64,000 nt of DNA. Source: Candidatus Planktophila lacus (GTDB taxonomy: Bacteria; Actinomycetota; Actinomycetes; Nanopelagicales; Nanopelagicaceae). Below the pieces are notes generated by a model. It made no database searches and was not told where the DNA came from. It saw only the letters and a program-made list of their open reading frames with translations. The stretch spans positions 806,001-870,000 of the forward strand of contig NZ_CP016769.1 of NCBI RefSeq assembly GCF_002287925.1, in the 5' to 3' direction. Each line of letters begins with the position of its first letter. Position 1 is the first letter of the stretch. Position numbers and translations under genes: made by a program. Positions 8,382-17,573 of the stretch are shown one piece after another.

Positions 8382-9395
8382 TCAAGCCCTAGGATTTGGG
8401 CTTTTAGTCTCTTTTGGATCAGTCGTCGGAATATTGCCGAGCGCCTTATCAATAGCGTGCATAACATCGGCAGATAACTTCACTCCTGATGCCTTTACAT
8501 TCTCTTTAACCTGAGCTGGCTTGGTTGCTCCCATAATTGCGCTAGAAACATTTGAGTTCTGCAGAACCCAAGCGATTGATAGTTGACCCATCGTTAAATC
8601 TAGGTCACGGGCTATCGGGGCTAAATTCTGAACTGCGCTAAGTACATCATCGCGCATCCAGCGCGAGATCATATCTGCGCCGGATTTCTTATCTGTTGCG
8701 CGAGAACCCACTGGCGGTTTCTTACCTGGCAGATACTTTCCAGTTAGGACGCCTTGCGCCATAGGTGACCAAACAATCTGTCCAATTCCTTCGCGCTTAC
8801 TTAGTGGAACAACTTCGGTTTCGATAACGCGCCAAAGTGCAGAGTATTGCGGTTGGCTAGATACAAATCGGGTGTAACCCTTGGCATCTTGAATGCGCAG
8901 CGCATCTGCGATCTGCTTAGCGTTCCATTCAGAGAAACCTATGTAATGAACTTTTCCAGCGCGAATCAAATCATCGAAGGCGCTCAGTGACTCTTCTAGT
9001 GGGGTTTCATAGTCAAAGCGATGCATCTGGTAAAGATCGATGTGATCGGTATTGAGGCGCTTTAGCGAGGCGTTGCAAGATTCAATAATGTGTTTACGCG
9101 ATAAACCGCGATCGTTTTTGCCAGAACCAGTTGGCCAATAAACCTTGGTAAATAGCTCATAGGATTCACGCTTGATTCCCTTGAGAGCGCGCCCTAATAC
9201 TGATTCGGCTTTAGTTGCTGCATAAACATCTGCCGTATCAAATGTTGTTATGCCAAGGTCGTAGGCAGTGCGCACGCACTTAACGGCCGCATCTGCTTCA
9301 ACCTGAGATCCGTGGGTGATCCAATTTCCATAAGAAATCTCTGAGACATACATTCCTGAACTGCCGAGGCGACGATATTCCATAGGTAACACCAT
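8382..9395 (-). CDS. Aldo/keto reductase
   Basis: A 337-residue NADPH-dependent oxidoreductase of the aldo/keto reductase superfamily, close in pattern to the potassium-channel beta-subunit/YhdN-like group. The catalytic tetrad is visible: Asp in TTFDTADVYAATKAE, the Tyr of ADVY, Lys of FTKVYWPTG and His of DLYQMHRFD. The cofactor-binding end SAIMGATKPAQVKENV is present. The substrate cannot be predicted. The start at 9395 follows TAAGAG with a seven-base gap; a second in-frame ATG at 9383 is possible. It is divergent from the B12 uptake genes. Confidence 0.88.
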   Translation of the reverse strand: MVLPMEYRRLGSSGMYVSEISYGNWITHGSQVEADAAVKCVRTAYDLGITTFDTADVYAATKAESVLGRALKGIKRESYELFTKVYWPTGSGKNDRGLSRKHIIESCNASLKRLNTDHIDLYQMHRFDYETPLEESLSAFDDLIRAGKVHYIGFSEWNAKQIADALRIQDAKGYTRFVSSQPQYSALWRVIETEVVPLSKREGIGQIVWSPMAQGVLTGKYLPGKKPPVGSRATDKKSGADMISRWMRDDVLSAVQNLAPIARDLDLTMGQLSIAWVLQNSNVSSAIMGATKPAQVKENVKASGVKLSADVMHAIDKALGNIPTTDPKETKSPNPRA

Positions 9396-9464
9396 ACCCC
9401 CACTCTTATATGACTTGGCCTCAAATAGCGTGGTGAATTGCTATCGCAGGCAACCTATGGTTTT

Positions 9465-9640
9465 CTTCGCAGGTACCTACAACTAAATAGCAATACTTTC
9501 TCTTGAGGGGAAGTCGGTGAAAATCCGACGCTGACCCGCAACCGTAAGAGTTCCATGGCGATAAACGCGCCATTAGAACTTAAGTCGGATTACCTCACTA
9601 GAAAGCGTAATTGACCAACACCCGCCGAGGTTTGCGGGGC
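9465..9640 (+). promoter_or_regulatory. Cobalamin (B12) riboswitch
   Basis: This element fills most of the 330-base gap between the reductase and the next gene. Conserved pieces in order are: AGGTACC near 9470; GGGGAAGTCGGTGAAAATCC (9507-9526); GCTGACCCGCAACCGTAAG (9530-9548); and the B12-box variant AAGTCGGATTACCT near 9581-9594. Downstream, CCCGCCGAGGTTTGCGGG forms a hairpin. TTGCGGG (9632-9638) is complementary to CCCGCAA (9535-9541), matching the known kissing-loop contact. ATTGCTAT (9437-9444) can also pair with ATAGCAAT (9487-9494), a possible alternative fold. Cobalamin binding should repress the downstream secreted protein and ECF transporter. Confidence 0.93.
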
Positions 9641-9725
9641 GTAGTCTCAAGAAAAAGTAGATTCAATACTTTTATTGCGCTACCCCTGTGAGACTCTGAA
9701 TTTCAAGAGAGGCTCCACAGTAAAA

Positions 9726-10274
9726 ATGCTTAAATTAAAATCATCTCGCAAGTTCACCCCTACGTTATTCGTTCTAGCCCTTGTTGCTGCTCAAATAATT
9801 CCAGTTGCTTCAGCAAACGCTGCCGAAAAAGGTTGGCGTTACTGGGGTTATTACCAAGCAGCTCCCGGTGCTAATACATGGACTGCTGCTATGACTGGTC
9901 CAACTGTTGATATAGAAGATGGCGCAGTTGAAGGCTGGTCATTTGTATTCAGCAGCGATGACATCCCATCGACTCCCCCATCAGTTAAACCAAACTTTGC
10001 ATCGATCTGCGGAAAAACCAAGGCTGACAAAGATACAAAGCGGATCGCTTTGGTAATTGATTTCGGTGCCAAGGCCTACGCGCCCAAGGGCGAAAAAATA
10101 AAGAAAACAATCTCTACTTGCGTTCGCACAGCTAAAACTTCGCAAGGTATCGATGTTCTTGGAATGGCTGTGAAGGTGCGTGCTGCAAAGAGCGGACTCA
10201 TCTGCGGTCTAAATGGTTACCCAGCAAAAGAGTGCGGTTCTGAAATAGCAACGCCTGCTTCAATTAAGAAGTAA
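9726..10274 (+). CDS. Secreted SCO2322-like protein, first gene of the B12 uptake operon
   Basis: A 182-residue exported protein. The N-terminus has basic residues, a hydrophobic stretch (LFVLALVAAQIIPVASANA) and a likely signal-peptidase site after ANA. The mature part begins GWRYWGYYQ and contains DGAVEGWSFVF, the pattern I associate with the SCO2322 family found beside cobalt/B12-type ECF transporters. Four cysteines in the mature part (ASIC, STC, LIC, KEC) could form two disulfides. No function is established; an extracytoplasmic cobalamin-capturing role is inference from the riboswitch and transporter neighbours. ATG 9726 was chosen because it gives an intact signal peptide; the longer frame from 9675 does not. 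Confidence 0.75.
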   Translation: MLKLKSSRKFTPTLFVLALVAAQIIPVASANAAEKGWRYWGYYQAAPGANTWTAAMTGPTVDIEDGAVEGWSFVFSSDDIPSTPPSVKPNFASICGKTKADKDTKRIALVIDFGAKAYAPKGEKIKKTISTCVRTAKTSQGIDVLGMAVKVRAAKSGLICGLNGYPAKECGSEIATPASIKK

Positions 10275-10292
10275 GAGAAGCGCTTAACTGTT

Positions 10293-11039
10293 ATGAAATC
10301 GCTGCACCCGCTTACTTGGTGGCTTTGGAGTATCGCTTTAATTGTCACGGTCATTCGTGCCGATAGCGCTCTCTATGCCGCCTTGGTTTTAGCGGGTGCG
10401 GCGCTCATAGTTTGGCGCTGGGCTGGAAATTTTCCTTGGTCGAAGAGTTTCTGGTTCTCACTTCGACTAGGAATTTTCATCTTAATTGTCAGAGCAGTCA
10501 CCGGTGTATTAATCGGTGTGCCAATCCCTGGAACGAAAATCATTGAGCTTCCGATTATTCCTTTACCCGATTGGATGGCCGGAATACGTATCGGTGGCGT
10601 CATCACTCAAGAGCGACTGACTTCATCTCTGCATGAGGGGTTGATAATTGTCTCTGTGATCGCGCTCTTTGGTGCAGCGGTGTCACTTACCAGTCCTCAT
10701 AAAATGTTGCGCGTTCTTCCTGTGATCGTTTATGAGTTTGGAGTCGCAATCGTTATTGCAACCTCATCACTTCCGCAACTTGTTGCCAGTTACTCGCGAA
10801 TCAAACGCGCGCGAATACTAAGAGGCGATGAGAAACCAAAGTTTAAATCCATCGCTCTGCCACTCTTGGAAGAGGCTTTAGCCAAGTCGCTCGATCTTGC
10901 AGCGGCGATGGATTCGCGCGGATATGGCGTAAGTCGAGTTCGCTCTAGGTATCGCCCAATCAAGTGGCGCTCTGCGGATACTGCGATTTTTTCTAGTGGC
11001 CTCGTTCTTCTTGGTCTTGTTTGGTCAGTGACTTCATGA
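10293..11039 (+). CDS. ECF transporter T component (CbiQ-like)
   Basis: A 248-residue integral membrane protein with five to six hydrophobic segments. It carries the coupling motifs of ECF T proteins, KRARILRGDE and AMDSRGYG (the two Ala-Arg-Gly-type helices that contact the ATPases). It couples the ATPase subunits to the substrate-binding S protein encoded two genes downstream. It starts 18 bases after the secreted protein and overlaps the ATPase gene by four bases. The B12 riboswitch upstream indicates cobalamin as the likely substrate. Confidence 0.88.
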   Translation: MKSLHPLTWWLWSIALIVTVIRADSALYAALVLAGAALIVWRWAGNFPWSKSFWFSLRLGIFILIVRAVTGVLIGVPIPGTKIIELPIIPLPDWMAGIRIGGVITQERLTSSLHEGLIIVSVIALFGAAVSLTSPHKMLRVLPVIVYEFGVAIVIATSSLPQLVASYSRIKRARILRGDEKPKFKSIALPLLEEALAKSLDLAAAMDSRGYGVSRVRSRYRPIKWRSADTAIFSSGLVLLGLVWSVTS

Positions 11040-12649
11040 TCAAATTTTCAAATGTCTCACTTGTCTACCCCACATCAACACAAACGATTTTAGAAGGACT
11101 GACATTTTCTATTGAAGAAGGTGAAATGGTTCTGGTTATTGGTTCGACCGGTACTGGAAAATCTTCACTCTTACGTTTAATCAATGGCTTGGTTCCGCAT
11201 CACACCGGTGGAATTTTGGCAGGTGATGTCACAGTTGATGGAATTTCTACTCAACTTGTGCGACCAGGTGAACTAGCTCATCTCATTGGAATTGTGGGAC
11301 AGAACCCAAGTAGCGGCTTTGTAACCGATACCGTTGAAGAAGAACTCGTCTTTAGTATGGAGTCGCTAAATGTGGCCCCGGATGTGATGCGCAAACGCGT
11401 TGAAGAGATTCTTGATCTATTGGCCTTGGCACCACTTCGTAACCGAGCGATTTCAACTCTCAGCGGTGGCGAACAACAACGTTTAGCAATCGGCAGCGCC
11501 CTCGTGATGCATCCAAAGATCTTGGTTTTGGATGAGCCAACCAGCGCGCTTGACCCGATCGCAGCCGAAGAAGTTCTCTCAATCATCCATCGCTTAGTTC
11601 ACGACCTCAGCCTGACAGTTGTGATTGCAGAACATCGCCTAGAGCGAGTAATTGGCTTTGCTGATCGAATAATTCATATCGCCGGAGATGGCCAAGCCCA
11701 GATCGATCTTCCAGAAAATATCTTGAAGAACTCAGTTATCGCTCCCCCAATTGTCCATTTATCGCGCGCACTTAAATTGGACCAGCTCGGGCTGAGCGTT
11801 CGCGATGTCCGAAGAATGACCGAAGATGTCAGACGCAATGGAAAAGAGAATCCGCAGGTACTAAAAGATCCGACCCCCACTGCGATTTTGATTAAGGGAG
11901 CTTCGATTTCTTACGGCTCACATCTTGCGCTAAAGAACGTTGATGCACTTGTAATGGAAGGCGAGATAGTTGCCTTGATGGGTAGAAATGGCGCCGGTAA
12001 GAGTTCACTTCTGCAATCAATCGTCGGAGTTAAAGAGTTGGATCGAGGAGAGATTTCTATCTTCGCTCATCCCCCGATGAGTTTAAAAGGTGCGGTGCGT
12101 CGCGCCACCGTCGGCTACATCCCGCAAGAACCAAGCGATCTCTTATATGCGCAAAGCGTCGCGCAAGAGTGTGCACAAGCCGATAAAGATAATGCCATCG
12201 CTAGCGGTGCAACCTATGCCTTACTTCAAGAACTCGTGCCTTCAGTCTCACCTGCGACCCATCCGCGTGATTTATCGGAAGGACAGCGCCTAGCGCTGGC
12301 TTTAGCCGTAGTTCTCTCTGCGCAACCTCGCGCGCTAATCCTGGATGAACCAACGCGCGGATTGGATTATCAATCTAAATCGCTTCTTATTGAGATTCTC
12401 AAAGGCTTTGCGGCACAACCTGGAAGAGCTGTTGTTATCGCAACTCACGATGTAGAACTAGTGGCTGAGCTAGCCGATCGAGTTATCTTCTTATCTGAGG
12501 GAGAAATTGTCGCAGACGGACCAACGATCGATATTTTATTGGCATCACCGGCTTTCGCTCCTCAAGTAGCAAAAGTAATGGCTCCACGCAGATGGTTAAC
12601 AGTTAACGATGTAATGCGCGCGCTAGATCAAGAGGCTGATTCCCGATGA
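11036..12649 (+). CDS. ECF transporter duplicated ATPase (A-A' fusion)
   Basis: A 537-residue fusion of two ABC nucleotide-binding domains. Domain 1: Walker A GSTGTGKSS, signature LSGGEQQRLAIGSA, Walker B ILVLDEPTSALD. Domain 2 (from about residue 290): Walker A GRNGAGKSS, signature LSEGQRLALALA, Walker B ALILDEPTRGLD, H-loop IATHDVE. The second signature reads LSEGQ rather than LSGGQ, a mild deviation. It powers the ECF importer. A TTG 15 bases upstream is possible, but ATG 11036 overlaps the T-component stop as ATGA, the usual coupling arrangement. It overlaps the S gene the same way. Confidence 0.92.
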   Translation: MIKFSNVSLVYPTSTQTILEGLTFSIEEGEMVLVIGSTGTGKSSLLRLINGLVPHHTGGILAGDVTVDGISTQLVRPGELAHLIGIVGQNPSSGFVTDTVEEELVFSMESLNVAPDVMRKRVEEILDLLALAPLRNRAISTLSGGEQQRLAIGSALVMHPKILVLDEPTSALDPIAAEEVLSIIHRLVHDLSLTVVIAEHRLERVIGFADRIIHIAGDGQAQIDLPENILKNSVIAPPIVHLSRALKLDQLGLSVRDVRRMTEDVRRNGKENPQVLKDPTPTAILIKGASISYGSHLALKNVDALVMEGEIVALMGRNGAGKSSLLQSIVGVKELDRGEISIFAHPPMSLKGAVRRATVGYIPQEPSDLLYAQSVAQECAQADKDNAIASGATYALLQELVPSVSPATHPRDLSEGQRLALALAVVLSAQPRALILDEPTRGLDYQSKSLLIEILKGFAAQPGRAVVIATHDVELVAELADRVIFLSEGEIVADGPTIDILLASPAFAPQVAKVMAPRRWLTVNDVMRALDQEADSR

Positions 12650-13449
12650 AGTATTTAACTAACGATATCTACCGCTTCAGCGGCAGATCGAGAATAGCTC
12701 TTGCTATCGTTTCGGCTACCGTATTTGCTGGTTTTACTTGGCCTTTCTATGTGCAAACACAGAGTTCAGCACATTTTGCACAATACTTTTTTTGGGCAGC
12801 TGTTCCTGCATCAATCTTTCTGTTAATCGCACAACTTAGTGATTCTGGACTAGATGCTAAATCTGTTGCGCTACTAGGAACTCTCGCTGCGCTTCTTGCT
12901 GCACTTCGACCACTAGGCGCAGGCGCAGTGGGTCTTGAACCGATGTGGTTTCTATTAATTCTTGCCGCCCGTGTCTTTGGTTCCGCATTTGGATTTTTGT
13001 TGGGCGTGCTCGGAATGTTGGCATCCGCTCTTCTAACTGGTGGATTTGGCCCTTGGCTTACTTATCAACTCTTCGCCGCCGGTTTAGTGGGTTTATTTGC
13101 AGGTTCTTTCCCCGCGAGAATCAAGGGGCGTGCTGAAATCTTGTTGTTGGTCTTTATTGCAATTCTTGCTTCCCTGATCTTCGGTTTATTAATGGATCTG
13201 CAATTCTGGCCTTGGGCGTTAGGTGGAGATACCCAACTCTCTTATCTACCAGGAGCCCCCATCTGGGAAAACTTAAACAGATTTATAACCTTTCACTTTT
13301 TATCCTCAATGGCTTGGGATATTCCAAGAGCTGTTTTGACTTCAACGCTTATTGTTATTACTGCGCCCGCTGTTCTATCGGCGCTGCGTAGAACAAAAAC
13401 TAAAGCCGCCTTCTTGACGCCAGTCGAGTTCAGCGCACGTTTGAAGTGA
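12646..13449 (+). CDS. ECF transporter S component, probably cobalamin-specific
   Basis: A 267-residue membrane protein with about seven hydrophobic segments. GFLLGVLGMLASALLTGGFGPWLTYQLFA resembles the actinobacterial S proteins that sit with a T subunit and fused ATPases. This is the substrate-capture subunit. Cobalamin specificity rests on the upstream riboswitch, not on visible ligand residues. Its start overlaps the ATPase stop (ATGA), so the T, A and S genes are translationally coupled. Its last 20 bases overlap the convergent gcvT. Confidence 0.82.
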   Translation: MKYLTNDIYRFSGRSRIALAIVSATVFAGFTWPFYVQTQSSAHFAQYFFWAAVPASIFLLIAQLSDSGLDAKSVALLGTLAALLAALRPLGAGAVGLEPMWFLLILAARVFGSAFGFLLGVLGMLASALLTGGFGPWLTYQLFAAGLVGLFAGSFPARIKGRAEILLLVFIAILASLIFGLLMDLQFWPWALGGDTQLSYLPGAPIWENLNRFITFHFLSSMAWDIPRAVLTSTLIVITAPAVLSALRRTKTKAAFLTPVEFSARLK

Positions 13450-14518
13450 CCAGCGGCAACTTAGTAATTACCGAAACGCTATCTCTTCCACGAACATCGA
13501 CGATTAACTCATCGCCCACTTTATATTCGGGGTTGACTAAAGCTAAGGCGATACCCTTTTTTAAGGTTGGCGAGAAAGTACCGCTCGTTATCTCGCCAAC
13601 AACTTCGCCGCTTGAATTCTTAATCTGCATCCCTGCTCGCGGAATGCCGCGATCTTGACTGACGAGGGCGCGCAGTTTGCTTTGTAATTTTGCTTCACGT
13701 TGCTCAGTAAGCGCTTTAGCGCCACTGAAAGTTGGCTTGTCCCAACCGATCGCCCAAGTGGCTGATGCTTGAACCGGTGTTATTTGAAGAGTTAACTCGT
13801 GTCCATGAAGTGGATATCCCATTTCGGTGCGCAAGGTATCGCGCGCACCTAAGCCGCAGATTAAACCGTCGTATGGCTTAATTGCTTCGACCAGGGATTC
13901 CCAAACTGCGCCAGCATCGCTCCAGCTTGGAAGAATTTCATATCCATGTTCGCCGGTGTAACCAGTGCGACACAAAATGGCAGGGCGCCCTGAAATCTGG
14001 ATGTGTTCAAAGGCCATGTAATCCATCGCAGGGTTCAAGCCAAGGGATTCAATGACCGATTTAGATTTTGGGCCTTGCACTGCGATGACCGCAAATTTCT
14101 CGTGGAGATTTGTAATCGTGATTCCAGTAGGCACAACAGCCATGAGGGCAGCGACTACATCTGATGTGTTGGAGGCGTTAGGGATCAGAAATAAATCAGT
14201 CGGGCTATTTCGATAAACAATCAGATCATCGATAACTCCGCCAGCAGAGTTGCAGTGAAGGGTGTACTGGGCCTGTCCATCGGTAATTCGATTTAAATCA
14301 TTGGTAAAGACAGAGTTGACAAATTCCAGCGCTCCTTCGCCAATCACGCTGACTTTGCCGAGGTGAGATACATCAAATATCCCAACTCGCTCCCGAACAG
14401 CGGTGTGTTCGGCGATTACGCCCGATGCTGGGTACTCAATAGGCATCAACCAACCGCCGAAATCGGCCATCTTTGCGTTAAGTGCAAGATGTTTTTCGGC
14501 AAGTGGTGAATTTTTCAT
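13430..14518 (-). CDS. gcvT: Aminomethyltransferase (glycine cleavage T protein)
   Basis: A 362-residue T protein of the glycine cleavage system, which moves the aminomethyl carbon from lipoylated H protein to tetrahydrofolate. The N-terminal ALNAKMADFGGWLMPIEY, the folate-pocket GGVIDDLIVYR and CRTGYTGEHGYEI are typical, as is the C-terminal barrel domain. gcvH and gcvP are not in the window. TAAGTT ends exactly six bases before the ATG, so the transcript is probably leaderless. Divergent from pepA. Confidence 0.95.
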   Translation of the reverse strand: MKNSPLAEKHLALNAKMADFGGWLMPIEYPASGVIAEHTAVRERVGIFDVSHLGKVSVIGEGALEFVNSVFTNDLNRITDGQAQYTLHCNSAGGVIDDLIVYRNSPTDLFLIPNASNTSDVVAALMAVVPTGITITNLHEKFAVIAVQGPKSKSVIESLGLNPAMDYMAFEHIQISGRPAILCRTGYTGEHGYEILPSWSDAGAVWESLVEAIKPYDGLICGLGARDTLRTEMGYPLHGHELTLQITPVQASATWAIGWDKPTFSGAKALTEQREAKLQSKLRALVSQDRGIPRAGMQIKNSSGEVVGEITSGTFSPTLKKGIALALVNPEYKVGDELIVDVRGRDSVSVITKLPLVTSNVR

Positions 14519-14615
14519 GTAGACAACTTACACTTACCCGAGCATCGCCACCAGATAAGAACCATCATTTAGTAGCGATTCACCACGACGCAGATTACTT
14601 CTTAAGGAGCTTTAC

Positions 14616-16115
14616 ATGACAACGATCCACCTCTCTGATGGAATCATCAAAGATGAGATTCTGGTAGTTGGGCTATCTCATAAGAAGAGCAAATCCTCGC
14701 TAACAATTGAAAGTGGCGATATCGCACTTGATACAAAGAAAATTTTGGCGACCTTGGCCGATATGGGTGCAACTGGCAAGGCCGATGAAGTAATTAAAAT
14801 CCCTGGTACTAGTACGCGTCTTTTAATCTTCACCGGACTCGGCGAACATAAAGCCACCTTCGACGATGAGACCCTGCGCCGCGCAGCAGGTGCAGCCGCG
14901 CGAGCTCTGGCCGGAAATTCCAGCGCCACCTTCTCGCTTCCCGCAAAGAAGGCAAATGCAGTCGGAGCTGTTGCAGAGGGCGCGCTAATGGGCGCGTATG
15001 TCTTTAACAAATTTAGAGTTGATTCACTAAGTGATCGCCGCCCGAGCCTTAAGTCGGTAACGGTTCACTCATCCCTTGCCCAAGATCCAAAGGCGAAGGT
15101 AGCGGTTAAACGAGCAGCGATTATTGGGGATTACACCGCAATTGTTCGAGATCTCATCAACACTCCCCCAAGTCACTTAACTCCTGATTCGTTCTGCAAG
15201 ACATTTACTGAAATCGTTAAGAAAGCAGGCGGTGCCGCAGCCGGCTTAAAGGTTTCGATAATGACTGATTCGCAGTTAAAGGCAAAGGGATATGGCGGAA
15301 TCACCGCAGTCGGACAAGGTTCAGCGAATCCACAACGACTACTTCAAATTTCATATCGCCCAGTGAAGGCTAAGGCGCGCAAAACCTACGCCTACGTTGG
15401 TAAGGGAATCACCTTCGATACTGGCGGCTTAGCGCTTAAGCCAGCTGCCGGAATGGAAGCGATGAAATCCGATATGTCAGGGGCTGCTGCTGTCTGTGCA
15501 GCAACTATCGCAATCGCACTTCTGAAGCTTCCGATAGCCATTGATTGTTACGCGCCGCTTGCTGAAAATATGGTCAGCGATAACGCAACTCGTCCAAGTG
15601 ACATCATCACTATGTATGGTGGCAAAACTATTGAGGTCCTAAACCCAGATGCGGAAGGGCGTTTAGTCCTTGGTGATGCGCTGGTGAAGGCGCAAGAGAA
15701 TAAAGATCTAGACGGAATCGTTGATGTTGCAACTCTCACCGGTGCCCAAGTTGTTGCACTCGGTACGCGAACAAGTGCGATCATGACCAACAACCAAGAA
15801 TTTAGTGATCACTTCTTTGCAATAACAAAAGACGTTGGCGAAGCTTTCTGGCCAATGCCACTTCCTGTAGAACTTCGCGCATCTCTTGATTCACCAGTAG
15901 CCGATATGGCAAATATGGGTGAACGTATGGGCGGAATGATGGTCGCTGGCCTCTTTCTAAAGGAGTTCATCGCACCAGAGTTACCTTGGTTACATCTCGA
16001 TATCGCAGGTCCGGCCTACAACGAAGGCGATCCATATGGCTATACGCCAGTTGGAGGCACTGGTGTTGCTCTGCGCTCATTGGTTGCCCTTGCTGAATCA
16101 GGCGCCATTTCCTAA
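14616..16115 (+). CDS. pepA: Leucyl aminopeptidase, M17 family
   Basis: A 499-residue cytosolic dinuclear-metal aminopeptidase. The C-terminal catalytic domain shows GKGITFDTGGLALKP, MEAMKSDMSGAAAV and NPDAEGRLVLGDAL, which hold the metal ligands and catalytic lysine and arginine. The N-terminal 160 residues form the less conserved macro-like domain. A good Shine-Dalgarno, TAAGGAG, lies eight bases before the ATG, unlike the many leaderless genes nearby. It precedes lpdA on the same strand, as in mycobacteria (pepB). It functions in peptide turnover, which suits an amino-acid-scavenging heterotroph. Confidence 0.95.
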   Translation: MTTIHLSDGIIKDEILVVGLSHKKSKSSLTIESGDIALDTKKILATLADMGATGKADEVIKIPGTSTRLLIFTGLGEHKATFDDETLRRAAGAAARALAGNSSATFSLPAKKANAVGAVAEGALMGAYVFNKFRVDSLSDRRPSLKSVTVHSSLAQDPKAKVAVKRAAIIGDYTAIVRDLINTPPSHLTPDSFCKTFTEIVKKAGGAAAGLKVSIMTDSQLKAKGYGGITAVGQGSANPQRLLQISYRPVKAKARKTYAYVGKGITFDTGGLALKPAAGMEAMKSDMSGAAAVCAATIAIALLKLPIAIDCYAPLAENMVSDNATRPSDIITMYGGKTIEVLNPDAEGRLVLGDALVKAQENKDLDGIVDVATLTGAQVVALGTRTSAIMTNNQEFSDHFFAITKDVGEAFWPMPLPVELRASLDSPVADMANMGERMGGMMVAGLFLKEFIAPELPWLHLDIAGPAYNEGDPYGYTPVGGTGVALRSLVALAESGAIS

Positions 16116-16190
16116 TCAGGCGCTGGAACTGGCAAGATAGGAACTAATCGGGCCGCTTCGTGGCGCTCGGTGATGAAGGAGTCAGCAGAC

Positions 16191-17558
16191 GTGTCTAATT
16201 TTGATCTCGTAGTTTTAGGTGGCGGCAGTGGCGGATACGCAGCTGCGCTACGTGGCGCTCAACTCGGACTTTCCGTAGCGCTAATCGAGGCAGATAAATT
16301 AGGCGGCACTTGTCTTCACCGCGGATGTATCCCAACTAAGGCCCTGCTCCACGCCGGTGAGATCGCAGATGGCGCACGCGATGCGAGCCACTTCGGAGTA
16401 AACGCGACATTTAACTCAATAGATATGACTGGCGTGAACGCCTATAAAGATGGCGTCATAACTAAGTTACATAAAGGTCTGCAAGGACTAGTTAAGTCTC
16501 GCAACATCACCTTTATCGAAGGCCACGGAAAGCTTGTATCTAAGGACACCATCGAAGTTAATGGCGCTCGCTACACAGGCAAAAATATTCTTCTTGCAAC
16601 CGGTTCATATGCCCGCACTCTGCCTGGTCTAGATATTGATGGAAAGCAAGTCATCACATCTGATCAGGCGATGAAGATGGAATATGTGCCAAAGAGCGTA
16701 ATTGTTCTGGGTGGCGGAGTTATCGGATGTGAGTTTGCATCAGTCTGGAAATCATTCGGTGCAGAAGTAACAATTATCGAAGGTTTGCCGCACCTTGTAG
16801 CTCTGGAAGATGAATCATCAAGCAAGCAGTTAGAACGCGCCTACCGTAAGCGCGGAATTAACTTCGAACTAGGCGTTCGCTTTAAATCCCATGCAGTCAC
16901 AGCTGATGGAGTAACCGTCACTTTGGAAGATGGAAAGACATTTACCGCTGAAGTTCTCTTGGTTGCCGTTGGTCGCGGTCCAGTTTCGGCCAACCTCGGC
17001 TATGAAGAACAAGGCATCACGATGGATCGTGGATACGTTTTGGTTGATAACAAGTGCCGCACCAATGTGCCAGGTATTTGGGCAGTAGGAGATTTGATTC
17101 CAACGCTGCAACTCGCTCATGTTGGTTTCGGAGAAGGCATCTTGGTTGCTGAGGAGATCGCAGGTCTTAATCCACGTCCAATCAACTATGACGGCGTTCC
17201 ACGAGTTACTTACTCTGAACCAGAAGTTGCCTCAGTTGGCCTTACAACTGCGCAAGCAAAAGAACGTGGTTATGACGTTGTAGAACTTAATTACGACCTA
17301 GCCGGAAACGGTAAGGCGCAGATTCTGCGGACAGCGGGTTCAATAAAGCTGGTCTCGCAAAAGGGTGGACCAGTTCTAGGAATTCACATGGTTGGCTCAC
17401 GTGTCGGTGAACTACTGGCCGAAGCGCAATTAATCTTTAACTGGGAAGCATCAGCAGATGATGTTGCTCCATTGATCCACGCCCACCCAACGCTTTCTGA
17501 AGCAATGGGTGAAGCGCATATGGCACTTGCCGGCAAACCACTTCACGCTCACGGATAG
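16191..17558 (+). CDS. lpdA: Dihydrolipoyl dehydrogenase (E3)
   Basis: An FAD-containing E3 that reoxidises dihydrolipoyl groups with NAD+. About 455 residues: FAD fold VLGGGSGGYAAAL, redox disulfide GGTCLHRGCIPTKALLHAG, NAD fold VLGGGVIGCEFASVW, second FAD motif GIWAVGDL, and the C-terminal HAHPTLSEAMGEAH with the catalytic His-Glu pair. In-frame starts exist at 16170 and 16173, but AAGGAG at 16176-16181 lies nine bases before GTG 16191, which is therefore chosen. sucB follows after 15 bases. It serves the 2-oxoacid dehydrogenases and the glycine cleavage system. Confidence 0.95.
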   Translation: MSNFDLVVLGGGSGGYAAALRGAQLGLSVALIEADKLGGTCLHRGCIPTKALLHAGEIADGARDASHFGVNATFNSIDMTGVNAYKDGVITKLHKGLQGLVKSRNITFIEGHGKLVSKDTIEVNGARYTGKNILLATGSYARTLPGLDIDGKQVITSDQAMKMEYVPKSVIVLGGGVIGCEFASVWKSFGAEVTIIEGLPHLVALEDESSSKQLERAYRKRGINFELGVRFKSHAVTADGVTVTLEDGKTFTAEVLLVAVGRGPVSANLGYEEQGITMDRGYVLVDNKCRTNVPGIWAVGDLIPTLQLAHVGFGEGILVAEEIAGLNPRPINYDGVPRVTYSEPEVASVGLTTAQAKERGYDVVELNYDLAGNGKAQILRTAGSIKLVSQKGGPVLGIHMVGSRVGELLAEAQLIFNWEASADDVAPLIHAHPTLSEAMGEAHMALAGKPLHAHG

Positions 17559-17573
17559 AGAATAGGAAAAGCA

